64,000 nucleotides of DNA, from assembly GCA_003258405.1 (NCBI GenBank), contig QKPN01000008.1, positions 1 to 64,000 on the forward strand, in the 5' to 3' direction. The position numbers and the translations under genes were made by a program. Positions 52,344-60,957 of this stretch are shown here, piece after piece. The stretch comes from Rhodobacteraceae bacterium DSL-40. GTDB taxonomy: Bacteria; Pseudomonadota; Alphaproteobacteria; Rhodobacterales; Rhodobacteraceae. A model generated the notes under the pieces. It had not been told where the DNA came from, searched no databases, and saw nothing but the letters and a program-made list of their open reading frames with translations. Each line of letters begins with the position of its first letter. Position 1 is the stretch's first letter.

Positions 52344-52586
52344 AGGGTATCACAAATAAAGCTACCTGCACGGACTGCGACAGGGCCGATCCGGCGAGAA
52401 AAGGCGCGGAAAGAGGCTACCGCGCACTGCAAACACGACGCGGGTTCCCGGAACAAAAAGGAGAAATTATGTTATTTTCCAGTGTGATAGTTTTATATCT
52501 TCAGATGGGTATGACGCCCAGATACGCCCGGCGAGCGGCCGACGCGGGCCGCCCCACAGCCATCGGAGCGCACTCAACCGGAAGGG
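52344..52586. other. AT-rich spacer between polyol operon and sensor kinase gene
   Basis: The centre (about 52450-52515) is markedly AT-rich. On the plus strand AAAGGAG precedes an ATG at 52469 whose frame begins MLFSSVIVLYLQMGMTPRYA but soon turns into arginine-rich antisense of the sensor kinase gene, so it looks like a gene stump or a chance start rather than a gene. No other gene is seen. SorC operators may lie near 52340-52380, where TTTTGT and ACAAAT flank the -35 region. Confidence 0.35.
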
Positions 52587-53948
52587 TCAGAGGCTTCCTG
52601 CCCCGGAGGGGGCCGCATCGCCGGCGAGCGGCATCCGGAGGCGTGCCTCGAAGCCCGAGGCGCGGCCCGGGCGGGGCGATTCCAGCGCGAGCGGGCTGCC
52701 GATCCGCCCGGCGATGGCCGCGACGATGGCAAGCCCCAGCCCGCTGCCCTCCGCACCGCCGGCCGCGCGCTCGAACCGCCCGGTGAGCCGCGCCAGCATC
52801 TCCGGCGACACCACCGGCCCGTCATTGGCAACCGTGAGCAGGCCGTCGGCGTCGAGCCGCACCTCGACCGGCCCCGCCGCCGCGCCATGGCGCAGGGCAT
52901 TGTCGATGAGGTTGCGGCAGAGGATCGCGAAGGCGTCCGGGTCGAGATCCGAGACCACCGGCGCCTCGGGGAGCGCGAGCTCCACCCGCCCGCCCGGCGC
53001 GGCCCGCGCAATATCCTCCGCCACCACCCTGAGCACGCCACGGAGATCCGTGGTGCCGTCGAGCCGCAGCCGCCCGCCTTCGGCGCGCGCAAGCTGCATC
53101 AGCCGCTCCGAGACATGGGTGAGGCGCTTCAGCGTGGCCTCGATATCCGCCGCGCGCCGCTCCACCGCATCGTCGGCGGTCTCGACCCGCAGCCGCTGGG
53201 CCTGGGCGATCGCGCCCGCCAGCGGCGTCCGGAGCTCGTGCGCGGCGTTGGCGGCAAAGCTGCGCTCGGCATCGAAGGCCGACTTGAGCCGGGCGAGCAG
53301 CGAGTTGAGGGTCGCTGCCACCGGCGCGATCTCGGCCGGCAGATCCCCGGCCGGAACCGGCGAGAGGTCCCGCGCGGTGCGCGCCGCCAGCCGCTCGCGA
53401 AACCGCCGGAGCGGCGCGAAACTTCTCCGCACCGCGAGGGCGATCACCGCAAGCGCCACCGGAAGGACGACGAGAAGCGGCAACCCGAGCCCCATGCGGA
53501 TCTCGCGCGCCAGCGCCGCCCGATGCGCCAGCGGTTCGGCCACGGTGATCCGCACCGTCCCCCGGAGCGCCTCGTCGCTATAGAGCCGGAAGGCCCCTGT
53601 CTGGCGAAAGCCGCGGCCGTCGTAGGGTGGGAAATCCGCCGGATCCGCGGCATGGGACTGCAGCAGGATCCGCCCCTCGGCATCACGCACCACATAGGTG
53701 AAGAACTCGTCATGCTCCCGGATCGCGGCGAGCCGCTGGGTGACGCCATCCTCCTCGCGATCGACGATATCGAGCACGGCGAGCGGCAGGATGCGCTCCG
53801 CCGTCTCCTGCAGCGCGGAATCGAACACCCGGTTCATCTCGCCGCGCAGCAACAGCGCCGTCACCGTCGCCGCCCCGAGCCAGAGCAGCGTCAGCAGCAG
53901 GCCGAGCGTGAGCCCGAGCCGGGCCTGAAGGCTGCGCGGCCCCCTCAC
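52587..53948 (-). CDS. Sensor histidine kinase
   Basis: A 453-residue membrane sensor. Helix 1 is near residues 10-34, a periplasmic sensing region of about 115 residues follows, and helix 2 is near residues 155-175 (LPLLVVLPVALAVIALAVRR). A HAMP-like segment comes next, then the phospho-acceptor H-box FAANAAHELRTPLAGAIAQA and the ATPase motifs NLIDNALRHGA and GLGLAIVAAIAGRIGS. It starts at GTG 53948 overlapping the response regulator stop (GTGA). This type (QseC/PmrB/TctE-like) often senses metals or envelope state. Partner of the next regulator. Confidence 0.95.
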   Translation of the reverse strand: MRGPRSLQARLGLTLGLLLTLLWLGAATVTALLLRGEMNRVFDSALQETAERILPLAVLDIVDREEDGVTQRLAAIREHDEFFTYVVRDAEGRILLQSHAADPADFPPYDGRGFRQTGAFRLYSDEALRGTVRITVAEPLAHRAALAREIRMGLGLPLLVVLPVALAVIALAVRRSFAPLRRFRERLAARTARDLSPVPAGDLPAEIAPVAATLNSLLARLKSAFDAERSFAANAAHELRTPLAGAIAQAQRLRVETADDAVERRAADIEATLKRLTHVSERLMQLARAEGGRLRLDGTTDLRGVLRVVAEDIARAAPGGRVELALPEAPVVSDLDPDAFAILCRNLIDNALRHGAAAGPVEVRLDADGLLTVANDGPVVSPEMLARLTGRFERAAGGAEGSGLGLAIVAAIAGRIGSPLALESPRPGRASGFEARLRMPLAGDAAPSGAGSL

Positions 53949-54604
53949 GGCGCGCCGAGCCGGTAGCCGAGGCCGCGCTCGGTCTCGATGACGCCCGTGC
54001 CGAGCTTCTTGCGCAACCGGCTCACATGCACCTCGATCGTGTTGCTCTCGACCTCGACATCGAAGGAATAGAGCTTTTCCTCGAGCTGCGGCTTGGAGAG
54101 GAGCTGGCCGGGGCGGGCGAGAAAGGCCTCGAAGAGCGCCCATTCCCGCGCGGTGAGCTGGACCGGCCGGCCGTCGCGGCGGATGCTGCGGGCGGCGAGG
54201 TCGATCTCGAGCCCGCCATGGGTGATGATCGGGTTCGGATTGCCGCTGTAGCGCCGCGCCACCGAGCCGATCCGGGCCGAAAGCTCGGCGAGATCGAAGG
54301 GCTTGACGAGGTAATCGTCCGCCCCGGCATTGAGCCCCTCGATCCGGTCCGAGACCTGATCGAGCGCGGTGAGAATGATCACCGGCGTCACGCTCCCCCG
54401 CGCCCGCAGCGCCTTGAGAAACCCGATGCCCCGGCCGTCGGGCAGCATGAGATCGAGCAGGATCAGGTCATGCGCGGCACCCGCCATCGCATCCGCAGCG
54501 GCATCGAGCCGGGTGACCCAGTCCACCGAATGCCCGTCGCCCGCGATCTGGTCGCGCACGGCGCCCCCCAGCACGGTATCGTCCTCGATCAGCAGGATGC
54601 GCAT
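53945..54604 (-). CDS. OmpR/PhoB-family response regulator
   Basis: A 219-residue two-domain regulator. The receiver has acidic pair ED at residues 7-8, phospho-acceptor Asp51 in LILLDLMLPDG, and Lys in DDYLVKPFDLAEL. The winged-helix output domain includes REWALFEAFLARPGQLLSKP and EVHVSRLRKKLGT. It is divergent from the PepSY gene across 145 bases that hold two CTGA-N7-CTGA boxes; proteins of this family bind such 11-base-period direct repeats as head-to-tail dimers. Probably autoregulated and an activator of the flavin cluster. Confidence 0.96.
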   Translation of the reverse strand: MRILLIEDDTVLGGAVRDQIAGDGHSVDWVTRLDAAADAMAGAAHDLILLDLMLPDGRGIGFLKALRARGSVTPVIILTALDQVSDRIEGLNAGADDYLVKPFDLAELSARIGSVARRYSGNPNPIITHGGLEIDLAARSIRRDGRPVQLTAREWALFEAFLARPGQLLSKPQLEEKLYSFDVEVESNTIEVHVSRLRKKLGTGVIETERGLGYRLGAP

Positions 54605-54649
54605 CTTGTCCCGTTCCTTCCGGCCGTTTCGTTCTTGTCGCCTCCGGGA

Positions 54650-54698
54650 CTGACGCGATGCTGACGGAGGCAGCCTCCGGGCTTCAGGCTCCCGTCAG
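54650..54698. promoter_or_regulatory. Inverted pair of response-regulator boxes, site 1
   Basis: CTGA-CGCGATG-CTGA at 54650-54664 (plus strand) and CTGA-CGGGAGC-CTGA at 54684-54698 (minus strand) are direct repeats of 11-base period facing each other with starts 34 bases apart. They lie in the 145-base region between the response regulator gene and the PepSY gene. The same arrangement, with the same 34-base spacing, recurs at 55051-55099. Confidence 0.75.
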
Positions 54699-54749
54699 CT
54701 TCACCGCGCAAGGTCCGCGCAACACTGGCCGCAACCCGGAGATTGGCCC

Positions 54750-55037
54750 ATGAAGACGACGACCGCAATTCTGTGCGTTCTCGCCGCCCTGCCGGCGGCC
54801 GCAGCGCTTGCCGATGACGACTGTTTCGTGCCGATGGCCGACTGGCAGCCACGGAGCGCGGTTGCCCGGCTCGCCGAGGAAAACGGCTGGACGGTGCGCC
54901 GGATCAAGATCGACGACGGCTGCTACGAGATCGACGGGAGCGATGCCACCGGCCGCCCGATCGAGGTGACGGTCCATCCCGAGACGCTCCAGGTGATCGA
55001 GCTGGAATACGAGGACGCGCACTCCGGCCACCACTGA
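54750..55037 (+). CDS. Secreted PepSY-domain protein
   Basis: A 95-residue periplasmic protein: signal peptide MKTTTAILCVLAALPAAAAL, then one PepSY domain (ARLAEENGWTVRRIKIDDGC, EIDGSDATGRPIEVTVHPET). Two cysteines (DDDCF, DDGCYE) may form a disulfide. Single PepSY proteins like this are common next to PepSY-type flavin reductases and two-component systems. Directly downstream of response-regulator boxes, so probably a member of that regulon. Confidence 0.88.
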   Translation: MKTTTAILCVLAALPAAAALADDDCFVPMADWQPRSAVARLAEENGWTVRRIKIDDGCYEIDGSDATGRPIEVTVHPETLQVIELEYEDAHSGHH

Positions 55038-55050
55038 GGCCGGCCCGTTC

Positions 55051-55099
55051 CTGACGGGAGGCTGAAGCGGAAACCGCGCGCCCGTCAGCAAACCCTCAG
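55051..55099. promoter_or_regulatory. Inverted pair of response-regulator boxes, site 2
   Basis: CTGA-CGGGAGG-CTGA at 55051-55065 (plus) and CTGA-GGGTTTG-CTGA at 55085-55099 (minus) repeat the site-1 design with the same 34-base offset. CTGACGGGAGnCTGAAG is shared almost exactly between one box of each site. It stands in front of the poly-Asp, DUF2271, reductase and ApbE genes. Confidence 0.75.
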
Positions 55100-55146
55100 G
55101 TGGCCGCTCCAGTCTCTCCGCATCGAAAGCCAAGGGAGACCCCGCC

Positions 55147-55500
<354 letters not shown>

Positions 55501-55547
55501 GGCCCGGCCCGCACCCCGTCCGCTTTCCCGATGAAAGGCAGTTCCCG

Positions 55548-56021
55548 ATGAAATCCGTTCTCGCAGCGCTCGCGCTCACCACCGCCCTCACGCTTCCCGC
55601 CGTCGCCGTCTCCGCCCGTCCGGTCACGCTCACCACGACGCTCAACGCCTATGGCGGCGACGGCGCCTATCTCGTGCTCTACGTCACCGATCCGCAGGGC
55701 GCCTATGCCGGCAGCCTCTGGATGGCGGGCGGCAAGTCGAAATACTACAAGCACCTCACCGACTGGTTCCGCGCCACCGGCGGCGATCCGGCCCAGATCA
55801 ACGGCATCACCGGCGCGAGCGTCGGGGCCGGGCGCACGCTCGAGATCACCCTCGATCTCGCCGACGCGCTCTTCGATGCGGGCTACACGCTCCACATCGA
55901 CGCCGCCGTCGAGGACATGCGCGACAGCCCCAACGAGATCGCGGTGCCGCTGACGCGCGAGGGCGCAGGCACGCCGGTCCCCGGCCGCCGCTACATCGCC
56001 AGCTTCGAATACGGCATGTGA
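55548..56021 (+). CDS. Periplasmic DUF2271 protein with flavinylation-like motif
   Basis: A 157-residue exported protein: signal peptide MKSVLAALALTTALTLPAVA, then a beta-rich DUF2271 domain. Residues 86-91 (NGITGAS) contain a TGAS motif (Thr88) of the kind to which ApbE attaches FMN in Na+-NQR/RnfG-type proteins. DUF2271 proteins have been linked to ApbE flavinylation clusters. ATG 55548 starts exactly at the signal peptide with AAAGG upstream. The stop is 15 bases before the reductase start, and ApbE is two genes downstream. Confidence 0.82.
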   Translation: MKSVLAALALTTALTLPAVAVSARPVTLTTTLNAYGGDGAYLVLYVTDPQGAYAGSLWMAGGKSKYYKHLTDWFRATGGDPAQINGITGASVGAGRTLEITLDLADALFDAGYTLHIDAAVEDMRDSPNEIAVPLTREGAGTPVPGRRYIASFEYGM

Positions 56022-56035
56022 GGGGGGAGGGGGCG

Positions 56036-58243
56036 ATGATCCGCGCGCTTCACCGCTGGCCGGGGCTTCTCGCACTGGCCCTCGTCCTGGTGCTCTCCCT
56101 GAGCGGGGCCGCGCTCTCGCTCTTTCCCGCCGCCGAGCGCCTTGCCGCACCGGGGGGCGCGGCGGAGATGAGCGTGGCGGAGCTCGTCCCGCGCATCGAG
56201 GCCGCGATCCCCGGCCTCGAACAGGTCCGGCGCGCGCCCTCGGGCCGGATCACCGCCTTCTGGTTCGAGGATGGCACGCCGGGCGCGGCCGTGATCGACC
56301 CCGCGACCGGCGCACCCGTCGCCTCCGCCGATCCCGACCCGCTGCTCCGCTGGCTCACCAACCTCCACCGCTCGCTCTTCCTCGGCGATGCCGGGCGGCT
56401 CGCGATGGCGGCGGGGGCGGCGGCGCTGCTCGTCCTCGCAGCCTCGGGCGCCAGCCTCGTCGCCCGCCGCGCCGGGGGATGGCGGCACTGGTTCGCGCCC
56501 CTCCGCGGGCCGCTGGCCGCCCGGCTCCACATCGAGATCGCGCGCTTCAGCGTCGCGGGTCTCGCCTTCTCCGCGCTCACCGCGCTCTGGATGACCGCCT
56601 CCACCTTCGGCCTCCTGCCCGACGCGGCCTCCGAGCCCGCCTTTCCCGCGGCGGTGAGCGGCCAGACCGGCGCCCCCGTCGCCGGGATGGCGCGGCTCGC
56701 CGCCACGCCGGTCTCCGACCTTCGCGAGCTCTCCTTCCCCTATCCGGGCGATGCGACCGATGTCTTCACCCTGCGCACCGACAGCGGCACCGGCTATATC
56801 GACCAGGGCACCGGCGCCGAGCTCGCCTGGGCGGGCCTCTCCGGCTGGGAGCGCGTCTCCGAGACGATCTACCGGCTTCACACCGGCCAGGGCGCGGCGG
56901 CGCTCGGTCTCGTCCTCGGGCTGATGGCGCTCGGCGTGCCGGTGATGGCCGCGACCGGCGTCCTGCTCTGGCAGGCGGGCCGCCGCGGCCGCCCCCGCCT
57001 CCGCGGCAACCAGCCCGCCTCCCGCGCCGGCACCATCCTCCTTGTCGGCAGCGAAGGCGGCAGCACCTGGGGCTTTGCCGCAACGCTGCGCGCGGCGCTG
57101 ACGTCGGCGGGCGAAACCGTCCACATCGCGCCGATGTCGGCCTTCGATCCGGCCCGCTACACCCAGGCCCGCCGCATCCTCCTCCTCACCGCCACCTACG
57201 GCGACGGCGCGGCGCCCGCCTCCGCCAGGGGCTTCCTCGCGCGCCTCGCCCGCGCCGAAGCGCGGCCCGGGATCCCGCTCGCCGTGCTCGGGTTCGGCGA
57301 CCGCAGCTTCCCGGCCTATTGCGGCTTTGCCCGCAGCGTGTCGGAGGCCGCCGCCGCGCAGGGCTGGCCGGAGCTCCTGCCGCCCGCCACCGTCGACCGC
57401 CAGTCGCCGCAGGATTTCGCCCGCTGGGGCCGCGATCTCGGCGCGGCACTCGGCTTCCCGCTCGAGCTCGCCCACCAGCCGGAGCGCCCCGCGGCAGCGG
57501 CGCTCACCCTCGTCTCGCGCCGCGACTACGGCACCGAGGTCGGCGCGCCCACCGCCATCCTGCGCTTCGCCCTGCCGCAGGTGCCGCTCCGCCAGCGCCT
57601 CACCGGCCGCGGCTTCGGCCGCTTCCATGCGGGCGACCTCCTCGGGATCCTGCCCGACGGCGCGGCGGTGCCCCGCTTCTACTCGCTCGCCTCCGGCCGC
57701 CGCGACGGCTTCATCGAGATCGTCGTGCGCAAGCACCCCGGCGGCCTCTGCTCGGGCCAGCTCCACGCGCTCGCGCCGGGCGACAGCCTGCCGGGCTTCC
57801 TCCGGCCCAACCCGGGCTTCCGCACCGGCCGCGGCACAGCACCCCTCATCCTCATCGGTGCCGGCACCGGCATCGGCCCGCTCGCGGGCTTCATCCGCGG
57901 CAATGCCGGGCGGCGCGCCGTCCACCTCTTCTTCGGCATGCGCCATCCCGGCAGCGACTTCCTCTACGGCGGCGAGCTCCCCGGCTGGCAGGCCGACGGC
58001 CGCCTCGCCCGGATCGTCACCGCCGTCTCGCGCCGCCCCGGCCCGCGCTATGTCCAGGACGCGCTCCGCGCCGAAGGGCTCGAGGTCGCCCGGCTGATCC
58101 GGGAGGGCGCGCGCATCATGGTCTGCGGCGGGCGGGACATGGCCGCGGGCGTGACCGAGGCGCTCACCGAAATCCTCGCGCCCTCCGGCCTCTCGCCGGT
58201 CGCGCTCAAGGCAGAGGGACGTTATGTCGAAGACATCTACTGA
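56036..58243 (+). CDS. PepSY-membrane/flavodoxin/NADPH-reductase fusion protein
   Basis: A 735-residue inner-membrane flavoprotein. Helix 1 is at residues 5-28 (HRWPGLLALALVLVLSLSGA). PepSY-type loops and three further helices reach to about residue 315, including the LHRSLFLG and YRLHTGQGAAALG histidines of PepSY_TM proteins. A flavodoxin-like FMN domain follows (ILLVGSEGGSTWGFA, LLTATYGDGAAPAS; about 330-470), then a CysJ-type FAD/NADPH reductase domain (FYSLASGRRDG, LIGAGTGIGPLAGF; about 490-735). It should move electrons from cytoplasmic NADPH through flavins to the membrane/periplasm. ATG 56036 has GGGGAGGGGG upstream. Confidence 0.92.
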   Translation: MIRALHRWPGLLALALVLVLSLSGAALSLFPAAERLAAPGGAAEMSVAELVPRIEAAIPGLEQVRRAPSGRITAFWFEDGTPGAAVIDPATGAPVASADPDPLLRWLTNLHRSLFLGDAGRLAMAAGAAALLVLAASGASLVARRAGGWRHWFAPLRGPLAARLHIEIARFSVAGLAFSALTALWMTASTFGLLPDAASEPAFPAAVSGQTGAPVAGMARLAATPVSDLRELSFPYPGDATDVFTLRTDSGTGYIDQGTGAELAWAGLSGWERVSETIYRLHTGQGAAALGLVLGLMALGVPVMAATGVLLWQAGRRGRPRLRGNQPASRAGTILLVGSEGGSTWGFAATLRAALTSAGETVHIAPMSAFDPARYTQARRILLLTATYGDGAAPASARGFLARLARAEARPGIPLAVLGFGDRSFPAYCGFARSVSEAAAAQGWPELLPPATVDRQSPQDFARWGRDLGAALGFPLELAHQPERPAAAALTLVSRRDYGTEVGAPTAILRFALPQVPLRQRLTGRGFGRFHAGDLLGILPDGAAVPRFYSLASGRRDGFIEIVVRKHPGGLCSGQLHALAPGDSLPGFLRPNPGFRTGRGTAPLILIGAGTGIGPLAGFIRGNAGRRAVHLFFGMRHPGSDFLYGGELPGWQADGRLARIVTAVSRRPGPRYVQDALRAEGLEVARLIREGARIMVCGGRDMAAGVTEALTEILAPSGLSPVALKAEGRYVEDIY

Positions 58244-59237
58244 AACCGCCGGCCTCCGGCGCATCGCGCTCAACGGCCCCACCATGGGCACCCGCTGGTC
58301 CGCGCTCTTCCACGCAGACCCCGGCCTCGATCCCGAACCGGTCCGCGCCGCGCTTCAGGCCGCGGTGGCGGAGGTCGATGCCCAGATGTCGACCTGGAAG
58401 CCGGAAAGCGATCTCATGCGCCTCAATGCCGCCGCCCCCGGCGCTTGGGTGCCGGTGCCCGCGCGGCTTCTCGCCGTGCTCGGCCTCGGGCTCGAGATCG
58501 GCCGCGCCTCCGAAGGCGCCTTTGACATCGCGATGGGCGATGCCGTCACCGCCTGGGGCTTCGGCCCCGACGCGGCCGACCCCGCCCGGATCCGTGCCGC
58601 GATGGCCGGGCCGCGCTGGCCCGCCGCCGATGCGCTGGAGATCGATGTCGCAGCCGCCCGCGTGCGCAAGCATGCGCCCCTCCGCCTCGATCTCAACGGC
58701 ATCGCCAAGGGCTACGGCGCCGACCGCCTGATCGAGGTGCTCGCGGGCTTCGGTATCCGGGCCGCGCTGGCGGGCATCGACGGCGAGATGCGCGCCACGG
58801 GCCTCCGCCCCGACGGCACCCCCTGGACCATTGCCGTCGAGGCCCCCGACCCGGAGCGCCGCGCGCCCCATGCCATCCTCGCGCTCGAGAATGCCGCCGT
58901 CGCCACCTCGGGCGATTACCGGCACTGGGTCGAGGTGCGCGGCCGCCGACTGTCGCACAGCATGGACCCCCGCCGCGGCGCGCCGCTCGTCGATGCTCCG
59001 GCCTCGGTCACCGTCGTCGCCCGCACCTGCGCCGAAGCCGATGCCTGGGCCACCGCCCTCATGGTGATGGGGGCGGAGCGTGGGTCCGCCTGCGCCCGCG
59101 CCCGCGGGCTCGACGCGCTCTTCCTGCTCCGGGATGCCGAAGGCCGGATCGAGGCCCGCGGCATCGGCCCGCTCTTTGCCGAAGACCTGCCCCCGGCCGC
59201 ACCCTCCGGTGCCATGCCGGCGCACCCCGCGGCCTGA
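58224..59237 (+). CDS. apbE: FAD:protein FMN transferase ApbE
   Basis: A 337-residue flavin transferase that links FMN to Ser/Thr of target proteins. Motifs: GPTMGTRWSALF at the N-terminus, RLDLNGIAKGYGADRLIEVL, ATSGDYRHWVEV, HSMDPRRGAPLVDAPASVTV and EADAWATALMVMG. The start lies 20 bases inside the reductase gene. Unlike most ApbE proteins it shows no signal peptide or lipobox: the catalytic domain begins within about 16 residues. Either flavinylation is cytoplasmic before export or the true export mechanism is not visible. The DUF2271 protein is the likely substrate. Confidence 0.95.
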   Translation: MSKTSTETAGLRRIALNGPTMGTRWSALFHADPGLDPEPVRAALQAAVAEVDAQMSTWKPESDLMRLNAAAPGAWVPVPARLLAVLGLGLEIGRASEGAFDIAMGDAVTAWGFGPDAADPARIRAAMAGPRWPAADALEIDVAAARVRKHAPLRLDLNGIAKGYGADRLIEVLAGFGIRAALAGIDGEMRATGLRPDGTPWTIAVEAPDPERRAPHAILALENAAVATSGDYRHWVEVRGRRLSHSMDPRRGAPLVDAPASVTVVARTCAEADAWATALMVMGAERGSACARARGLDALFLLRDAEGRIEARGIGPLFAEDLPPAAPSGAMPAHPAA

Positions 59238-59251
59238 ACCGGGGCGCGCGC

Positions 59252-59845
59252 TCAGCCCGCCCAGTGCCGGAAGGCGGGCCAGTCCCAGATCCGCGCGGCG
59301 AGGGCGGCATAGCCCGCGCCATCGGGGTGCGTGCCATCGCCCGCCGCAGCACTCTGGCGCCAGGCCGCATCCTGCCGCAGGGCCTCGAAGACCGGCAGGA
59401 ACGGCACGCCATGGCGCCCCGCCACCGTGGCAAGCTCCGGTTCGAGCCGCGCGATGCGCGCATCCGCGGCCGGATCGTCGAGCACCGGCGGCGGCCCGAT
59501 CAGCAGGGTGGGCGCCATCCGGGCGGCGCGGGCGAGGATCGCATCGGCATGGCCCAGGCTCTCGGCCATCGGCACCCGCGCCGCGCCCGTCCCGTCATCG
59601 GCGCAATCGTTGGTCCCGAAAGAGAAGACGAGCCGGTGCCGGAACCCCGCCGCCAGCCGCGCCAAGGCCTCCGCTTCCCAGCGCCTGCGAATATCGCCGC
59701 TGGTGTCGCGCCGGATACCGAGATCATAGGCGGTCAGGTCCGGCACCCCGGCCTGCATCCGCGCGACGACCCGCCCGCGCCAGCCGAGCCCCGCGGCATC
59801 GCCCACGCCATGCGTGAAGCTGTCGCCGATGAAACAGGCCCGCAT
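59252..59845 (-). CDS. SGNH/GDSL-family hydrolase
   Basis: A 197-residue esterase-type hydrolase. Block I GDS serine in MRACFIGDSFTHGVGDAAGL, block III GTND in VFSFGTNDCADDG, and block V DGTHPDGAGYAALA with the catalytic Asp-His. No signal peptide, so cytoplasmic. GAGGAG lies upstream of ATG 59845. Copy C of the promoter-like module ends 66 bases upstream and points at this gene, giving a plausible promoter. Convergent with apbE after 14 bases; substrate unknown. Confidence 0.88.
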   Translation of the reverse strand: MRACFIGDSFTHGVGDAAGLGWRGRVVARMQAGVPDLTAYDLGIRRDTSGDIRRRWEAEALARLAAGFRHRLVFSFGTNDCADDGTGAARVPMAESLGHADAILARAARMAPTLLIGPPPVLDDPAADARIARLEPELATVAGRHGVPFLPVFEALRQDAAWRQSAAAGDGTHPDGAGYAALAARIWDWPAFRHWAG

Positions 59846-59910
59846 GCCCGGCTCCTCCCTCTTCTGTCGCCTTTGGCGGGCCCGGCCCGCGTCCTGCGTG
59901 CAAGCCCGCC

Positions 59911-59991
59911 GATTCATGATTTGTTTACTGAAATATTCAACAATTCCAACGCGAAAATCCGGTTTTCACGGTGAAACGCCCTGTTTTCACA
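59911..59991 (-). repeat. Three-copy promoter-like module, copy C
   Basis: Minus-strand reading: GTGAAAA, seven bases, palindrome TTTCAC-C-GTGAAA (59964-59976), 14 bases, TTGGAA, 16 bases, TAAACA, then ATCATGAAT. This copy is positioned to drive the SGNH hydrolase gene (about 70-base leader). Its right edge lies 37 bases after the kdgK stop. Divergence from copies A and B is mostly between palindrome and -10, while the palindrome is identical in all. Confidence 0.75.
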
Positions 59992-60027
59992 CCCCCGACG
60001 CCCCGGCGTCAGGCCGTTTTTTGGGCC

Positions 60028-60957
60028 TCAGACCGCCATATCCGGCACCGCTTCCCGCACCAGCGCGCCCGGGTGCCGGATCACGATCCGGCTCACCTCA
60101 TGGGCCTGCCGGATCGCCTCGTCGATCTCCGCGCCGCGCTCGCGGGCGGCGAGATAGCCCGCATTGAAACTGTCGCCCGCCGAGGTCGTATCGACCGGCA
60201 CCGCGCGTTCGAGCCCCTCGACCAGCCCCGTGCCCTCGGCCCCGCCGAAACGGACCGGATCGCCGCCGTTCTTCACCACCACCTGCCGCGCCCCGAGATC
60301 CAGATAGCGCGCCACCGTGGCCCCGGTATCGGCATCGCCGAAATGGGTCCGCTCGTCATCGAAGCTCGGCAGCATGATGTCCGTGAGCGCCGCCATCGCC
60401 TCGACCTCGCGACGCATGGTCGCCGCATCGGCCCAGAGCCGCGGCCGAAGGTTCGGATCGAAGACCACCCGCGTCCCCGCCGCCCGCGCCCCGGCGAGCG
60501 CCGCCCGCAGGGCCTCGCGCCCCGCCTGCGGCAGGATCGCGAGCGTGATCCCGGAGAGCAGCGCGACCGTCGCGCCCTCGAGCCCCGCGGCCAGCGCCAC
60601 CGGATCGTCGGCGAGCCCGCGGGCGGCCGAACTGTCGCGCCAGTAGCTGAAGCTCCGCTCGCCATCCCTGAGCGCGATCGCATAGAGCCCGATCTCGCGC
60701 GCGGGATCGCGCCCGACATGTGCGCTCTCGATGCCTTCCTCGGCAAGGAAGGCCAGCATCCGGTCGGAAAACTCGCCCGTGCCGACCCGGCTGAAATAGC
60801 CCACCCGCCAGTCCCGCGGCAGAAGCCGCCGCAGATACCAGGCGGCGTTGAGCGTGTCGCCCGCGATCCCCAGCCGCCAGAGGCTGGCATCGCTCCCCGC
60901 CGCGCGGGAAAGCTCGACCATGGCTTCGCCGATCGAGAGGATCAGGGGGCGGGTCAT
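60028..60957 (-). CDS. kdgK: 2-keto-3-deoxygluconate kinase (PfkB family)
   Basis: A 309-residue ribokinase-family sugar kinase. The PfkB signature 2 DTTSAGDSFNAGYLAARERG carries the catalytic Asp, and LSIGEAMVELSRAAGSDASL opens the protein. With UxuA and UxuB upstream, phosphorylation of 2-keto-3-deoxygluconate to KDPG for the Entner-Doudoroff aldolase is the expected role. ATG 60957 overlaps the uxuB stop (ATGA). A KDPG aldolase gene is not in the window. Confidence 0.9.
   Translation of the reverse strand: MTRPLILSIGEAMVELSRAAGSDASLWRLGIAGDTLNAAWYLRRLLPRDWRVGYFSRVGTGEFSDRMLAFLAEEGIESAHVGRDPAREIGLYAIALRDGERSFSYWRDSSAARGLADDPVALAAGLEGATVALLSGITLAILPQAGREALRAALAGARAAGTRVVFDPNLRPRLWADAATMRREVEAMAALTDIMLPSFDDERTHFGDADTGATVARYLDLGARQVVVKNGGDPVRFGGAEGTGLVEGLERAVPVDTTSAGDSFNAGYLAARERGAEIDEAIRQAHEVSRIVIRHPGALVREAVPDMAV

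Noticed and set aside
55991-58291. Minus-strand 766-codon frame opposite the PepSY-flavodoxin-reductase gene
   Set aside because: Rich in Gly/Ala/Arg/Glu with no motif; the plus-strand frame has flavodoxin and reductase motifs.
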